Origin: Euleptes europaea
Lineage: Eukaryota; Chordata; Lepidosauria; Squamata; Sphaerodactylidae
DNA length: 64,000 nucleotides
Assembly: GCF_029931775.1 (NCBI RefSeq)
Contig: NC_079331.1
Coordinates: 22,321,720-22,385,719, forward strand
Reading direction: 5' to 3'
In this document: positions 41,101 to 50,118 of the stretch, in pieces
Layout of the letters: every line of letters begins with the position of its first letter
Position numbering within the stretch: position 1 is the first letter of the stretch
Notes under the pieces: generated by a model
Database searches by the model: none
Told to the model about the DNA's origin: nothing
Seen by the model: only the letters and a program-made list of their open reading frames with translations
Translations under genes and position numbers: made by a program

Positions 41101-44100
41101 CATGAAGGGCCAGACCAAATGATTTCGAGGGCCTTATACGGCCCCCGGGTCTGACGTTCCCCACCCCTGGTTTAGAGACTGCAGCCTTAAAAATATATGG
41201 CTTTTAGCCAGTCCAGACAGCTGTTTTAGATGTACATCAGGGGTGTCGAAATCATTTATTATGAGGGCAAGATATGACATAAATGTCACTTGGTTGGGCC
41301 AGGCCATGTGCACCATAAAATTTAATGCCAGGTACCAGAGATACAAATTTTATAGAAGACAGGCAAAGCCAATTAATTATATTATTTTTCTTAAAATACA
41401 AACATGCTTAACACAATAACACTCTTACAGTATTTTCTTTTATTTAACAGTATTTTGATCATTGACACCTTGGGACTGGGGGTGGTGGTGGCTGGCTTGT
41501 GGGCTGGATAAGAGCTCTCAAGGGGCCGGATCCAGCCTGTGGGCCGTATGTTTGACACCCCTGTTCTAGACAATCCCCTGCAATATTAGACTTTTCAGAT
41601 TTGAACAGCAACCCTCATACAAGTGCCATGGAACTGAAACTGTCCTCTGTATCACAACTGAATGGCCATTGTGTGCCATGTTGGGGGGGCGGGTGTTGCC
41701 ATTTGAGAAGTACAATTGCAGCAACAACCCCCAACCACATGGACCTATTTGCATGGCTCTTCAGTTGCTCTAAATTCTTGCATTTGGAGGCTGAATCCAT
41801 TGGAAGTAGTGACTTACCCAAGGGTTGTTAAAAGTAATCCAGTGTTTCACTCGATCCCCAAAGTTCTCAAAACATAAATCTGCATAATCCTTAAAATAGC
41901 GTGTCATGCTTATGTTCTGCCATCCGCCATATTTTTCTTGAAGCACCTGTAAGCACAAACGCTTCAAAAAGTCACACATGTGACTCTGGGAAAATACCTG
42001 CAGTTTTCTTCTGGTTTACGAACAATGCCCCAACCCCTCTCCCTGGCAGTCAACAATGCAGAAATAGCTTTCTTCAAACCTGTGGCAGATCCCAGTAGTA
42101 GAGGGTTACAATGGGAATTATCTTGCTTTCCAATAAAGCGTTGATTGTATCATTGTAGAATCGTATACCTTCCTGGTTCACTTTTTCTGCTGTAAAAACA
42201 AAGACCAGAGAACAGCTAGAATTGAGTCCAGTAGCACCTTAGAGACCACGCAGATTTTCAGGGTATGAGCTTTCAAGAGTCCAAGCTCCCTTTGTAAGAT
42301 ATCAAGGGGCAAAGGGAGCTTGAACTCTAGAAAGCTCATGCCCTGAAAATCTTCTTGGTCTCAAAGGTGCTATTGGACTCAAATCTAGCTGTTCTATCTC
42401 AGACCAACACAGCTTTCTGATGAATGGAACTTGACTCTCGAAAGCTCATACCCCGAAATTCTTGTTGAACACATGAAGCTGCCTTCTACTGAATCAGACC
42501 CTTGGCCCATCAAAGTCAGTATTGCCTACTCAGACCGGCAGCAGCTCTTCAGGGTCTCAGGCAGGGGTCTTTCACATCACCTACTTGCCTGGTCCCTTTA
42601 ACTGGAGATGCCGTGGATTGAACCTGGGACCTTCTGCGTGCCAAGCAGAGGCTCCAACACTGAGCCTCAGCTCCTCCCGTTGGACTCTAAGGTGCTACTG
42701 GACCCGAATCCAGCTCTTCTACTGCAAACAAACACAGCTATCTGACGGAGGGAGCTTTGACTCTTGAAAGCTCATACCCCGAAAATTGTGTTGGTCTCTA
42801 AGGGTGCTTCTGGACTCGAATCCAGCTGTGCAGACCAACACACCTAACCTCTGAAATTAAAGACCAGAGAGCATCTCAACTCCCCATTGGCATTTAGATA
42901 AAATTGCCTCCTCCCAAACAAATGGGTCAGCATCCAAAGAACTGCAGGCGCTCATTAACCAACTACCTGCCGTATCACGTACTGCTTTTGGAACCTCTTC
43001 CAATGTCAAGTATTTTTGGCAAGAAGCGGTGGGTGTGTCTGTATCATGTTTCAGAAACATGTTACCCTCCCCCCCCCCCAACGCTCCCTAGGGCTGGCAG
43101 AACGAGTTACACGGTTCTTTGGATCCTTGCCATGAAAAATGCAATTCTAAAAATATATGACAACAATATCCACACATTCCTCTCTCCCCCTCTCTCAGTG
43201 CATATCCAACTATGGAGCTCAATTATATCACTTGCTCCAGCCAATCTGATTTTGCATAGAAGACGGTCTAATCGCCATCTATTCAATTGTGAGAAAATGT
43301 CGGCAAGCGTCATGCTTACATTTAATGCCCGTGGGCAGAAGACGGGGCCAGGAGATAGAAAACAAATAGTGGCTGACCTTCAGTTCTTTCAGTAGCTGAA
43401 TGTCATCCTAGAAGAAGAAAATCAAGGATGAAAATCATTAATTTCCTCACTCCTGTTAAGAAAACATTCTAAGACTCTTGCTACAAGTTAAGATTTGCCA
43501 TGCCGAGCCAGCATCCCTAGGGTTGCCAACCTCCAGGTACTACAATAACGAATACACCTGTGCCGTATTTAACTACGTTAAAGAAAATGGCGGCACGAGG
43601 GCTCAAATACAAAACCACACTGGAAATTCAACAAAAGTCATATATTATGCTGAACAGCATTACCTCATGCATAAACCGTACAGAAAAGAAACAAATATAA
43701 ACATGCTCAGCACAAAATAGAAGCAAAAACGCAAACGGGGCAGAATGCTCCCAATGTTGCCAGTTACAGTCAAAAACGAACGGGGTGTTCCCGTCATCAA
43801 AGTCCAAGTCTCAAAGTCCAAGTCTCAAGTTCTAAGAGTCCGTAGTAACAAACTTAAATCCAAAGGTACTAGCTGGAGATCTGCTATTACAACTGATCTC
43901 CAGTTGATAGAGATCAGTTCACCTGGAGAAAATGGCCGCTTTGGCAACTGGACTCTATGGCATTGAAGTCCCTCCCCTCCCCAAACCCCACCCACTTCAG
44001 GCTCCTCCCCAAAAACCTCTCGCCAGTGGCGAATGGGGACCTGGCCACCCTAAGCATCCCCTTAGCTTATCTTGATACTGGATTTTCCGCAATTCAGTAT

Positions 44101-47019
44101 CTGTTTATTTCCACACACACCTCAAAACAAGAGCGCTCCTCTTACCTTAACCTTATAGTAGCTTTCACATGCCGAATCTGCTGTGTGGTTCATGTACACC
44201 TTTCCTGCCTGGTGCCCAAAAGTGTCCCAGATACTCGGGCCTTTCCCGGCTTTGTCCCACGCGCCTTCCGTTTGGCAGGCCGAACTGCCAACGCCCCAAA
44301 GGAACCCTGATGGTATTGACCAGAGAGGAGAGCGGAAAGCAGTCAGGAGACAAAAGACACCCCCCCCCAAAAAAAAATACTTTTGAGAAACTGCAAGATG
44401 CACCCCTAGGCTCTGTTTCAGGGTTACTTCTTTCCAGAAGTATTCCTGGGTGTTAGCCATGTTTAGCCTGAGGCAGCCAAAATAACAAACCGTCATCCTA
44501 TGGCGATCAATTCCTCATTCCTCTATGTATCTGTTATTTTGGCTTTTCAGAGTAGTATCCGCTGAGATCTTTACACCAGCAGGAAAGTGCTTGTTTTCAG
44601 TGCCAGTGTGGTAGCCTAATCTACAAGGGGTGATCTTAGGTGGACTTGCTCATTTATCGGTTCTCTCATCTGATACTCTGGGGAAGGGGCAGAGAGAGAG
44701 AGAGAGAGAGAAGCAAGCAGTCTTTGTGGGGAAGATAAGGAGCAGTGTTTTGGAGTGGGGTCCATTGTAGAATGTGCCAGTGTTGCATAGTGGTTAGAGT
44801 GTCAGACTAGGATGCGGGCGATCCAGGTTCGAATCCCCACTCTACCACAGAAGATGGTTGGCTGACCTTGGACCAGTCCCACGCTCTCAGCCCAACCTAA
44901 CTCACAAGAAGAAGGAGGGTTGGTTTTTATACCCCAATTTTCTCTACCTTTTAAAGGAGTCTCAAAGCGGCTCACAATCTCATAAGAACATAAGGAAGGC
45001 CATGCTGAATCAGACCATCAAGTCCAGCAGTCTGTTCAGACAGTGGCCAGCCAGGTGCCTCTAAGAAGCCCACTAACAAGACGAGTGCAGCAGCACCATC
45101 CTGCCTGTGCTCCACAGCACCTAATATAATAGGCCTGCTCCTCTGATCCTGGAGAGAATAGGTGTGCATCATGATTAGTATCCACTTTGACTAGTAGCCA
45201 TGGATAGCCCGATCCTCCCACGAACATGTCCACTCCTCTTTTCAAGCCTTCCAAGTTGTCAGCCATCACCACAGTCTGGGGCAGGAAGTTCTACAATTTA
45301 ACTATGTGTTGTGTGAAGAAATACTTCCTTTTGTCTGTTTTGAATCTCTCACCTTCCTGCTTCAGCAGATGTTCTGGTATTATGAGGGAGAAAAGCTTAC
45401 CAACAGTGTGATATGGTGGCTAAGAAGGCCAGTGAAATTCTGGGCTGCATCAAAAAAAGTATTGTGTCTAGATCAAGGGAAGTAATACTACCACTGTATT
45501 CTGCATTGGTCAGACCTCACTTGGAATACTGTGTCCAGTTTTGGGCTCCACAATTAGGAAGGATGTTGACAAGTTGGAGCATGTCCAGAGGAGGGCGACC
45601 AGAATGGTCAAAGGTCTCGAATCCATGCCCTATGAGGAGAGACTTAGAGAGTTGGGTTTGTTTAGTTTGGAGAAGAGAAGGTTAAAGGGAGACATGATAG
45701 CCATCTTTAAATATTTGAAGGGATGCCATGTTAATGAGGGAACTAGCTTGTTCTCTGTTGCTTCAGAGACTAGGACTCGGAGTAATGGATTTAAACTAAG
45801 AGAAAAGTCATTCCACCTACACATTAGGAAGAACTTTCTGACGGTGAGGGTGGTTCGACGGTGGAATGCCCTGCCTGGGAGTGGGGGGTGGAGTCCTCAT
45901 CTTTGGAGGTCTTTAAGCAGAGGTTGGATGGCCATCTGTTGGGAGCGCTTTGATTTTGGGATCCTGCATGGCAGGGGGTTGGACTGGATGGCCCTTGTGG
46001 TCTCTTCCAACCTTGTGTGATTTTGTGATCCCTGTCCACTCTCTCCATACCATGCATAATGTTTTAACCTCTATCATGTCTCCCCTTAACTGTCTTCTTT
46101 CCAAGCTAAACAGCCCTAAGCGTTTTAACCGCTCCTCATAGGGCAGTTGCTCTAGTCCCCTGATCCTTTTGGTTGCTCTTTTCTGTACCTTCCCTCCTTC
46201 CCTTCCCCTCTCCACAACAGACACCCTGTGAGGTAGGTGGGGCTGAGAGAGTTCAGAGAGAACTGTGACTAGCCCAAGGTTACCCGGCAGGCTTCTGGTG
46301 GAGGAGTGGGAAATCAAACCCAGTTCTCCAGAGTAGAGGCCACCATTAATGTGGAGGGGTGGGGAATTAAACCTGATTCTCCACAGAGTCCACCACTCTT
46401 AACCACTACACCACGCTGGCTCTCACAACAATGAAGTAAATAAATAAGTAAATAAATAAAGTAAATAAATAAATGAAGTAAATAGAGTGAATTAAATAGT
46501 GTAAATAAATAAATAAATGAAGTAAAAATAGTGTAAATAAAGTAAATAAATAAAGTAAATAAATGAAGTAAATAGAGTGAATTAAATAGTGTAAATAAAG
46601 TAAATAAATAAATGAAGTAAATAAATAAATAGAGGTAATAGAGTCAAGTACATAAATAAATAAATAAAGTAAACAAATAAATAGAATAAATAAATAAATA
46701 GTAAATGATGAAGTAAATAAATAAATGAAGCAAATTAATAAATAGAGTTATAAGGGTTGCAGAATTCAAGGGAAGGAGTTTAGGCACCCTCAGCTTAGAT
46801 TTCAATTTACAGAGACCTGAGCTAAATGTGGGTCTGTGAAAGCTGCAGCCCTACAACCTGATGACCCCGCCATCTCCCTGAACCAGCTGTGGATGAAAGA
46901 ACACCTTTAGGGAAAGTGCTGTAATAGAAGGAGCCGGGGCTCTGCCTGGTCCAGGAGTCCTCTGCCAGGACTGGTCCAAGGAGGCACCAAACTCTCAGGA
47001 CGTCCGTCCACACCACCAT
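29176..47019 (-). CDS. LCTL: Lactase-like protein (gamma-klotho), 13 coding exons
   Basis: Type I membrane protein of the klotho branch of glycoside hydrolase family 1. Exons on the minus strand: 46905-47019, 44146-44306, 43320-43407, 42080-42189, 41818-41946, 40536-40631, 39374-39428, 38866-39027, 35852-36120, 32448-32574, 32163-32362, 29517-29589 and 29176-29291. They sum to 1701 nt, 566 aa (human about 567). Exon 1 gives a signal-like start ([19 protein letters not shown]) and FYYSTFPKG. Other anchors are [44 protein letters not shown]-type residues and a transmembrane helix at about residues 541-562. The nucleophile motif VTENG is present (Glu407), but the usual acid/base NEP motif reads NNP (residues 198-200). 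Exon 12 was placed by phase and length only. Identity is secure; exon 12 is tentative. Confidence 0.93.
29517..29589 (-). CDS. LCTL: Tentative LCTL exon 12 (juxtamembrane stalk)
   Basis: A 73-nt segment bounded by TTTTGACAG and CATG|GTAAGC. It starts in phase 0 and ends in phase 1, as exons 11 and 13 require, and reads [18 protein letters not shown] followed by MLRLIH. Human LCTL has 21 residues here with little likeness beyond a Leu/Glu-rich character. The stalk evolves quickly, so this is the best phase-consistent choice rather than a proven exon. Confidence 0.5.
30511..30835 (-). mobile_element. tRNA-derived SINE, same family
   Basis: AAAAGAATAGTTGGTTTTTA to CACTGCTCTCAAC, with extra repeats of the GGAGTGGGGAAACAAACCC block. 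LCTL intron 11. Confidence 0.82.
30845..31065 (-). mobile_element. 5S-rRNA-derived SINE
   Basis: Reverse copy with CTCCCATCCAAGTACTGACC and CTGGTTAGATTCTGAG. Tail-only fragments of the same SINE are at about 33790-33890, 34070-34175 and 47785-47895. Confidence 0.8.
31310..31870 (+). mobile_element. Two tRNA-derived SINE copies in tandem orientation
   Basis: 31310-31506 is an internally shortened copy (AACATGGTGTAGTGGTTAGG to AAAACCAACC) and 31600-31870 a fuller one (GAGCCAGAGTGG to CCAACTCTTCTTC). LCTL intron 11. Confidence 0.82.
32607..33110 (-). mobile_element. CR1-type LINE 3' end, [10 protein letters not shown] type
   Basis: ORF2 C-terminus [20 protein letters not shown] then [10 protein letters not shown], and a 3' UTR ending in TTCTTATGTTCTTATA repeats. 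LCTL intron 9, sense orientation. Confidence 0.8.
33515..33750 (+). mobile_element. tRNA-derived SINE, same family
   Basis: GAGCCAGTGTGGTGTAGTGG to AAAACCAACTCC, with an internal deletion after the B box region. LCTL intron 9. Confidence 0.85.
34417..34575. mobile_element. hAT element, CAGGGGTGTC family, short copy
   Basis: Begins CAGGGGTGTCAAACATAAGG and ends near CACACCTCTG. Flanks ATTTAAAG and ATTTCAAG match at 7 of 8 positions. LCTL intron 9. Confidence 0.7.
35231..35825 (-). mobile_element. CR1 LINE 3' fragment beside LCTL exon 9
   Basis: The minus strand encodes [20 protein letters not shown] and on, the C-terminal part of CR1 ORF2, then the CR1 3' UTR ending AACTCTATGATTCTATAATT. It begins about 30 bases past the exon 9 splice donor in the same direction as LCTL, and the exon frame stays open into it down to 35471. 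Confidence 0.85.
36181..36716 (+). mobile_element. CR1 LINE 3' end, interrupted by a hAT element
   Basis: AGTTTCCGTCTAAAC, then the hAT D insert, then ATTAGGAAGAATTTTCTAAC onward to the typical CR1 tail CTATGATTCTATGA. LCTL intron 8. Confidence 0.85.
36213..36401. mobile_element. Non-autonomous hAT element D nested in CR1
   Basis: 189 bp from CAGGGGTGTCAAAC to GTTTGATGCCCCTG, with the 8-bp duplication GTCTAAAC at 36205-36212 and 36402-36409. The flanks join into a continuous CR1 3' sequence, so the hAT insertion is younger than that CR1 copy. Confidence 0.88.
36836..37699. mobile_element. Non-autonomous hAT-type element A
   Basis: Starts CAGGGGTCTCAAAACTGCGG and ends GCCGACCCCTG, with a perfect 8-bp target duplication GGTTAACT at 36828-36835 and 37700-37707. 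It has a GC-rich left half and an AT-rich right half. It shares both ends with element B at 59736, in opposite orientation. It lies in LCTL intron 8. Confidence 0.85.
37178..37395. repeat. Large inverted repeat inside hAT element A
   Basis: A segment of roughly 75 bases near 37178-37253 (GTAGACCTGGCCTCCGGCTG and on) recurs as its reverse complement near 37317-37395. The short unit GTAGACCTGGCCTCC is also repeated several times. The DNA could fold into a long hairpin. Confidence 0.65.
37844..38488. mobile_element. hAT-type element, CAGGGGTCCCC family, with nested insert
   Basis: Begins CAGGGGTCCCCAACC and runs to a degenerate right end near GGGCACCACACTGG. A foldback element (about 37966-38295) is inserted inside it, flanked by GCCACAGCTT on both sides. 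A shorter left-end fragment of the same family is at about 22087-22180. Confidence 0.55.
37966..38295. mobile_element. Foldback element with GGGTTGCCA ends
   Basis: Starts GGGTTGCCAAG and ends GGCAACCCTA. In the middle, AGGGGCCTTTTACCACTCAA (38119-38138) pairs exactly with its reverse complement at 38144-38163 across a 5-base loop. It resembles the GGGTTGCCAAC repeats seen elsewhere in the window. Confidence 0.6.
38490..38620 (-). mobile_element. CR1 LINE 3' terminal fragment
   Basis: AGAATCATAGAGTTGGAAGGG to CCATGCCCAGAAGATGG, about 130 bases. It directly follows the hAT-type element at 37844. Confidence 0.75.
39060..39308 (-). mobile_element. tRNA-derived SINE, same family
   Basis: GAAGAAGAAGAGTTGGGTTT to CGCGCCATGCTGGCCCTC in LCTL intron 7, which is only 346 bases long, so the SINE makes up most of it. 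A B-box-side fragment of the family is at 34185-34290. Confidence 0.85.
39796..40392 (+). mobile_element. CR1 LINE 3' end with ORF2 C-terminus
   Basis: Encodes [20 protein letters not shown] through [10 protein letters not shown] to a stop at 40236, then a 3' UTR ending ATGATTCTGTGATTC, the CR1 8-bp tail type. The last ~145 codons of ORF2 are open. LCTL intron 6, antisense to the gene. Confidence 0.88.
40849..41169. mobile_element. Non-autonomous hAT element C
   Basis: Ends CAGGGGTGGGGAACC and GTTCCCCACCCCTG, with a perfect 8-bp duplication GTTTAGAG at 40841-40848 and 41170-41177. 321 bp, in LCTL intron 5. Confidence 0.88.
41238..41563. mobile_element. hAT element, CAGGGGTGTC family
   Basis: Begins CAGGGGTGTCGAAATC and ends GTTTGACACCCCTG, the same family as the 189-bp copy at 36213 but longer and inverted. 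No matching 8-bp duplication was found. LCTL intron 5. Confidence 0.7.
42218..42850. repeat. Cluster of AAGCTCATACCC foldback copies around a SINE
   Basis: At least three partial copies of the 18199 foldback family (GTCCAGTAGCACCTTAGAG, GGTGCTATTGGACTC, GGTGCTACTGGACC), with a tRNA-like SINE in between (42463-42690). They fill most of LCTL intron 3. Confidence 0.55.
42463..42690 (-). mobile_element. tRNA-derived SINE, third family
   Basis: GAACACATGAAGCTGCCTTC at the tail; antisense B box GGATTGAACCTGGGACC and A-box side CCAAGCAGAGGCTCCAACACT. Other copies: 47468-47690 and 49193-49395. Confidence 0.78.
43519..44056 (+). mobile_element. GGGTTGCCAACC repeat split by an insert
   Basis: The left end (GGGTTGCCAACCTCCAGGTAC) and the rest (GGTACTAGCTGGAGATC to about CTGGCCACCCTA) are separated by 322 bases flanked by AGGTACT on each side. 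LCTL intron 2. Confidence 0.65.
43542..43863. mobile_element. Unclassified 322-bp insert with 7-bp duplication
   Basis: Flanked by AGGTACT at 43535-43541 and 43864-43870. It contains a short tandem (AAAGTCCAAGTCTC twice) near one end. No tRNA promoter, inverted ends or protein likeness was recognised. Confidence 0.5.
44770..44905 (+). mobile_element. tRNA-derived SINE, second family
   Basis: ATAGTGGTTAGAGTGTCAGAC (A box) and CCAGGTTCGAATCCCCACTC (B box), then CCTTGGACCAGTC. Related copies: 705-860 and 6686-6890 (plus); 4662-4822, 7690-7855 and 56935-57072 (minus). Confidence 0.8.
44978..45405 (-). mobile_element. CR1-type LINE 3' end
   Basis: Same subfamily as 32607-33110: the 3' UTR ends CTTATGTTCTTATGAG, and the ORF2 tail lies at the other edge. 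LCTL intron 1. Confidence 0.78.
45413..46032 (+). mobile_element. CR1 LINE fragment, second subfamily
   Basis: Encodes [20 protein letters not shown] and [16 protein letters not shown], then, after a frame change near 45545, [20 protein letters not shown] to the C-terminus. The tail reads CTTGTGTGATTTTGTGATC. LCTL intron 1, antisense. Confidence 0.85.
46033..46196 (-). mobile_element. CR1/L3-like LINE fragment
   Basis: The minus strand reads [20 protein letters not shown] and [17 protein letters not shown]. It belongs to another CR1-type subfamily abutting the 45413 copy tail to tail. Confidence 0.7.
46195..46428 (-). mobile_element. tRNA-derived SINE, same family
   Basis: CCCTTCCCCTCTCCACAAC to ACTACACCACGCTGGCTCTC. 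Its upstream edge meets the CR1/L3 fragment at 46033 and its other edge the TAAA tract. A 3' fragment of the family is at 44913-44980. Confidence 0.82.
46434..46752. repeat. TAAA/AATAAATGAAGTAAAT tandem tract
   Basis: About 320 bases of AAATAAATAAAT broken by GAAGT and AGAGT variants; larger units such as AAATGAAGTAAATAGAGTGA recur (46470, 46565). It lies 150 bases inside LCTL intron 1 from exon 1. Confidence 0.9.
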
Positions 47020-47429
47020 CGCCGAATGCAGACACCTGCCCAGCCTCCACCTGATGGAACAAGACACTGCTGTTGAGGGTTCACCCGGGCAGCACCTGTC
47101 CAAACCAACTGACTTTCAGACCGCCCCCCAGGGCTACCTGTTAGGAATTAAAAAGCACGGAGAAACTTCTTCTGCTGGAGTCTCATCCCATCCGGACGTC
47201 CATCTCTGCTAGTGGCCAGGAGGACACTCGAGAGAAATTCCCTGCATCTGGTGATCAGAGGTAGACTGTCTCTGAGCATGGAGGTTCAGTGTTGTTAACC
47301 CTAGCAGAGAAACATCAATCACTCCTCACCTACAACTTGTCTCATATTCCACTCTGTTTTGCCCCATTTTTTACATGTTGCTGGTGTCTTTCAGGTGCAT
47401 AACTAATACGTCAGAGCCTGTGAAGACTC

Positions 47430-47735
47430 ATAGTGCCATCCTAAGTGGAGCTACACCCTTCTCAGTCCATGAACACATGAAGCTGCCTTATGCTGAATCA
47501 GATCCTTGTTCCATCAAAGTCAGTATCTACTCAGACTGGCAGCAGCTCTCCAGGGTCTCAGGCTGAGGTATTTCACATCACCTACTTGCCTGGTCTCTTT
47601 AACTGGAGATGCCAGGGATTGATCCTGGAACCTTCTGCATGCCAAGCAGATGCTCTACCACTGAGCCATGGCCGCTCTCCACTGAAGTTAATGGGCTGAG
47701 AAAAGCAGGATTCTGCTTAGGATTGTCTGGCCAAT
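47430..47735. mobile_element. Palindromic MITE interrupted by a SINE
   Basis: AGTGCCATCCTAAGTGGAGC opens the unit and GATTCTGCTTAGGATTGTC closes it. A minus-strand tRNA-like SINE (about 47468-47690) sits between, so the SINE is the later arrival. Confidence 0.55.
47468..47690 (-). mobile_element. tRNA-derived SINE, third family
   Basis: GAACACATGAAGCTGCCTTA to CTACCACTGAGCCATGGCC, inserted in a palindromic MITE. Confidence 0.8.
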
Positions 47736-48159
47736 TCACCCAGTTACCCACTTTCTTAAGAGTCTGCCTTTGACAGCAGCTCTGGGTGCATGTAAAGTGC
47801 CGTCAGTCTCAGCCGACTTATGGCGACCCAGTAGGCTTTTCAAGGCAAGTGACATTCGGAGGTGGTTTGCCATCGCCTGCCTCCGCATGGGCTGAGAGAG
47901 TTCAGAGAGATCTGTGACTGGCCCAAGGTCACCCAGCAGGCTTCATTTGGAGCAGCGGGGAATCGAACCTGGTCCTCCAGATTAGAGTTCACCGCTCTTA
48001 ACCCCGACACCAACATAAATTAAACAAGTTTGCTGTTGCCAAGCAAAACTTGATTTGCTTGCTTGCTGCGTGTGTGGCGGCAGTCCCTGACACTATAAAC
48101 AGATAATCTATGAAAATAGCAATGCCGATAGTACATGATCAGACACGATCCTAGGCCTA

Positions 48160-48660
48160 TCTAAGGATACCTTATTAGGTATAGGGAAAAGCCAATCTAT
48201 ACTAACCATCAAGAACTATATTAAAAAATTAGACTACTCCAGCTCTTTAATGCATAATAGGAGAGTATGCTCTACCCAATTTTTGGGTATCCTTCCATCT
48301 TTGCAAACTCCTGCTTATTTTAGCAATTTAATAGTCCCTCGTTAACGTAGAGCATTCATGCTTGCTTGCTTGAACGTCACCCCTTCAGCGGTGTTAAATG
48401 GAAGATATGGCAACTTACCTTATTCAGATTGGCTTTGTCCATATTATCTGAAGAGAGTGGATTCATTATCCCATATGATGTTGGAATATCCCAATATAAT
48501 TCCTGTCGCAATCAATGGATTACCCCTATCTTAATCAAATTACCTGCCACCGTAACAAAAGATAAAACAGTCCCCTTTATGCTGGCGGATAGAGACCCAA
48601 GAACAACATTGGTGATAGCCAAGTATCTATCCACCATAATTTCCTTAAAGAAATAAAGAC
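48160..48660 (+). pseudogene. LINE C-terminal fragment, related to 24520
   Basis: Broken frames include FMLADRDPRTTLVIAKYLST, matching [16 protein letters not shown]-like residues near 24880. It lies upstream of LCTL. Confidence 0.55.
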
Positions 48661-49192
48661 TCCCCTTTTACTGCTCAAGCCCTTTTGGTCAAGGGAGCTT
48701 GAAAAAAAGGAAAGGAAAGACACAAATAAGCCATCTGTGCCCTGTCCTGATCTGGAGGGATATCCACAAATCTGGAAATACAGGGAAGTGTTGCTGTTTT
48801 CCCTGCTAGTTAGAAAATCCCCATCTCTCTCTCTTACCTGCTCCTTCTTCCTCCTGCGGTCCTGCGGTGGACAGAGACCGCCCAGATTGCTGGAGGTTTA
48901 CCCGAGCATTCGGAACAAATTCGCCTTCCCAGAATCATCGCATTGCTCCACGGCAGGCTCCCGCACAGGGTGGAAATTTCTAGCTGCAAAACAAGCAAAC
49001 AAACAATTCCATCAGCTAAAACCGAAAGGGGCCAACAATACAGAACAATTCCTCTTCTTTGACTATTGACACAGCAAACGGTTTTGCTTAGCTGGACAAA
49101 TCCTTTTTTTCCCCCTGCAAAGGATGCTTCTGCTCACTTGGTAAGCAAAGTTCCATAATTGGGGCCCCCAGAGAGGCAACACCGGCAGTGAC

Positions 49193-49395
49193 TCATGAAC
49201 ACATGAAGCTGCCTTATACTGAATCAGACCCTTGGTCCATTAAGGTCAGCACTGTCTACTCTGATTGGCAGTGGGCCTTCAGGGTCTCAGGCAGAGGTCT
49301 TTCCCATCACCTACTGCCAGATCCTATTAACTGGAGATGCCAGGGATTGAACTTGGGACCCTCTGCATTCCGAGCAGAAGTACTACTCCTAGGCC
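49193..49395 (-). mobile_element. tRNA-derived SINE, third family
   Basis: ATGAACACATGAAGCTGCC to CCGAGCAGAAGTACTACTCC; the A-box edge has decayed. Confidence 0.75.
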
Positions 49396-49528
49396 TGGTG
49401 CCATCTTTGCCGAATCAAATGTCACTCGGTCTCTGGGCGGTGTGCCTACGCATTCTCTGTCAATTTAATGTGCAAGAAACTGCATTACATGGTGAAGGGA
49501 CAGGGTTTTATGCAGAAGACATGACAGG

Positions 49529-49736
49529 AGTAGGGTTTCCAGGTCCCTCTTCGTTACCAGCGGGAGATTTTTGGGGCAGAGCCTGAGGAGGGTGGGGTTT
49601 GGGGAGGGGAGGGTCTTTGATGCCATAGAATCCAATTGCCAAAGCAGCCATTTTCTCCAGGTGAACTAATCTCTATCGGCTGGAGATCAGTTCTTATAGC
49701 AGGAAATTTCCAGCTAGTACCTGGAGGTTGGCAATC
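49529..49736 (-). mobile_element. GGGTTGCCAACC repeat, target of the chromovirus
   Basis: A minus copy running from GGGTTTCCAGGTCCC to ACCTGGAGGTTGGCAATC, where the 5' LTR begins. The last bases resume after the 3' LTR (CAATCCTAGAC). Confidence 0.7.
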
Positions 49737-50019
49737 TGTCAGGCTGCTATCTCGGTTTCGTTATTGCCTCTGTCTCTGTGCTGTATTGTCTGCCCCCCAA
49801 GGTCGCATGCCTAAGCCTGGGAACTCAGCTCCTGGGAAACTGTATTCCTGCGTGTAATCTCCCGCCTTTCCTGCCTTATAATATCTCCCAGCTAGTGAGC
49901 CTTTCATAGCTGTCATTTTATTCGTTTGCACTGTATGCCTATTTGATCAGTAAAAGCCATCTGTTTGGACTCTATATGACTTTGTGGTGATTTCTGGTTC
50001 TGTGGGCCAAGGGCTGACA
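49737..50019 (+). repeat. 5' LTR of the chromovirus
   Basis: 283 bp, starting TGTCAGGCTGCT and ending GGGCTGACA, so it has TG...CA ends with a short inverted repeat TGTCAG/CTGACA. It looks identical to the 3' LTR. Confidence 0.95.
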
Positions 50020-50118
50020 TTATGACAGCTATCTCATCTTCACCGTTCTCCTAGCCAGGCTGGAGCCCAGGGGGGTTCGCCTGCCACTTGGATGGGAGCT
50101 GTGCAGCTCTCCAGGTGA

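Noticed and set aside
44775-44850. Possible tRNA gene
   Set aside because: It has A and B boxes, but the arms do not form a cloverleaf and it matches a SINE family present many times.
46434-46752. Possible CRISPR-like array
   Set aside because: Simple AT-rich tandem repeat without unique spacers, in a vertebrate genome.
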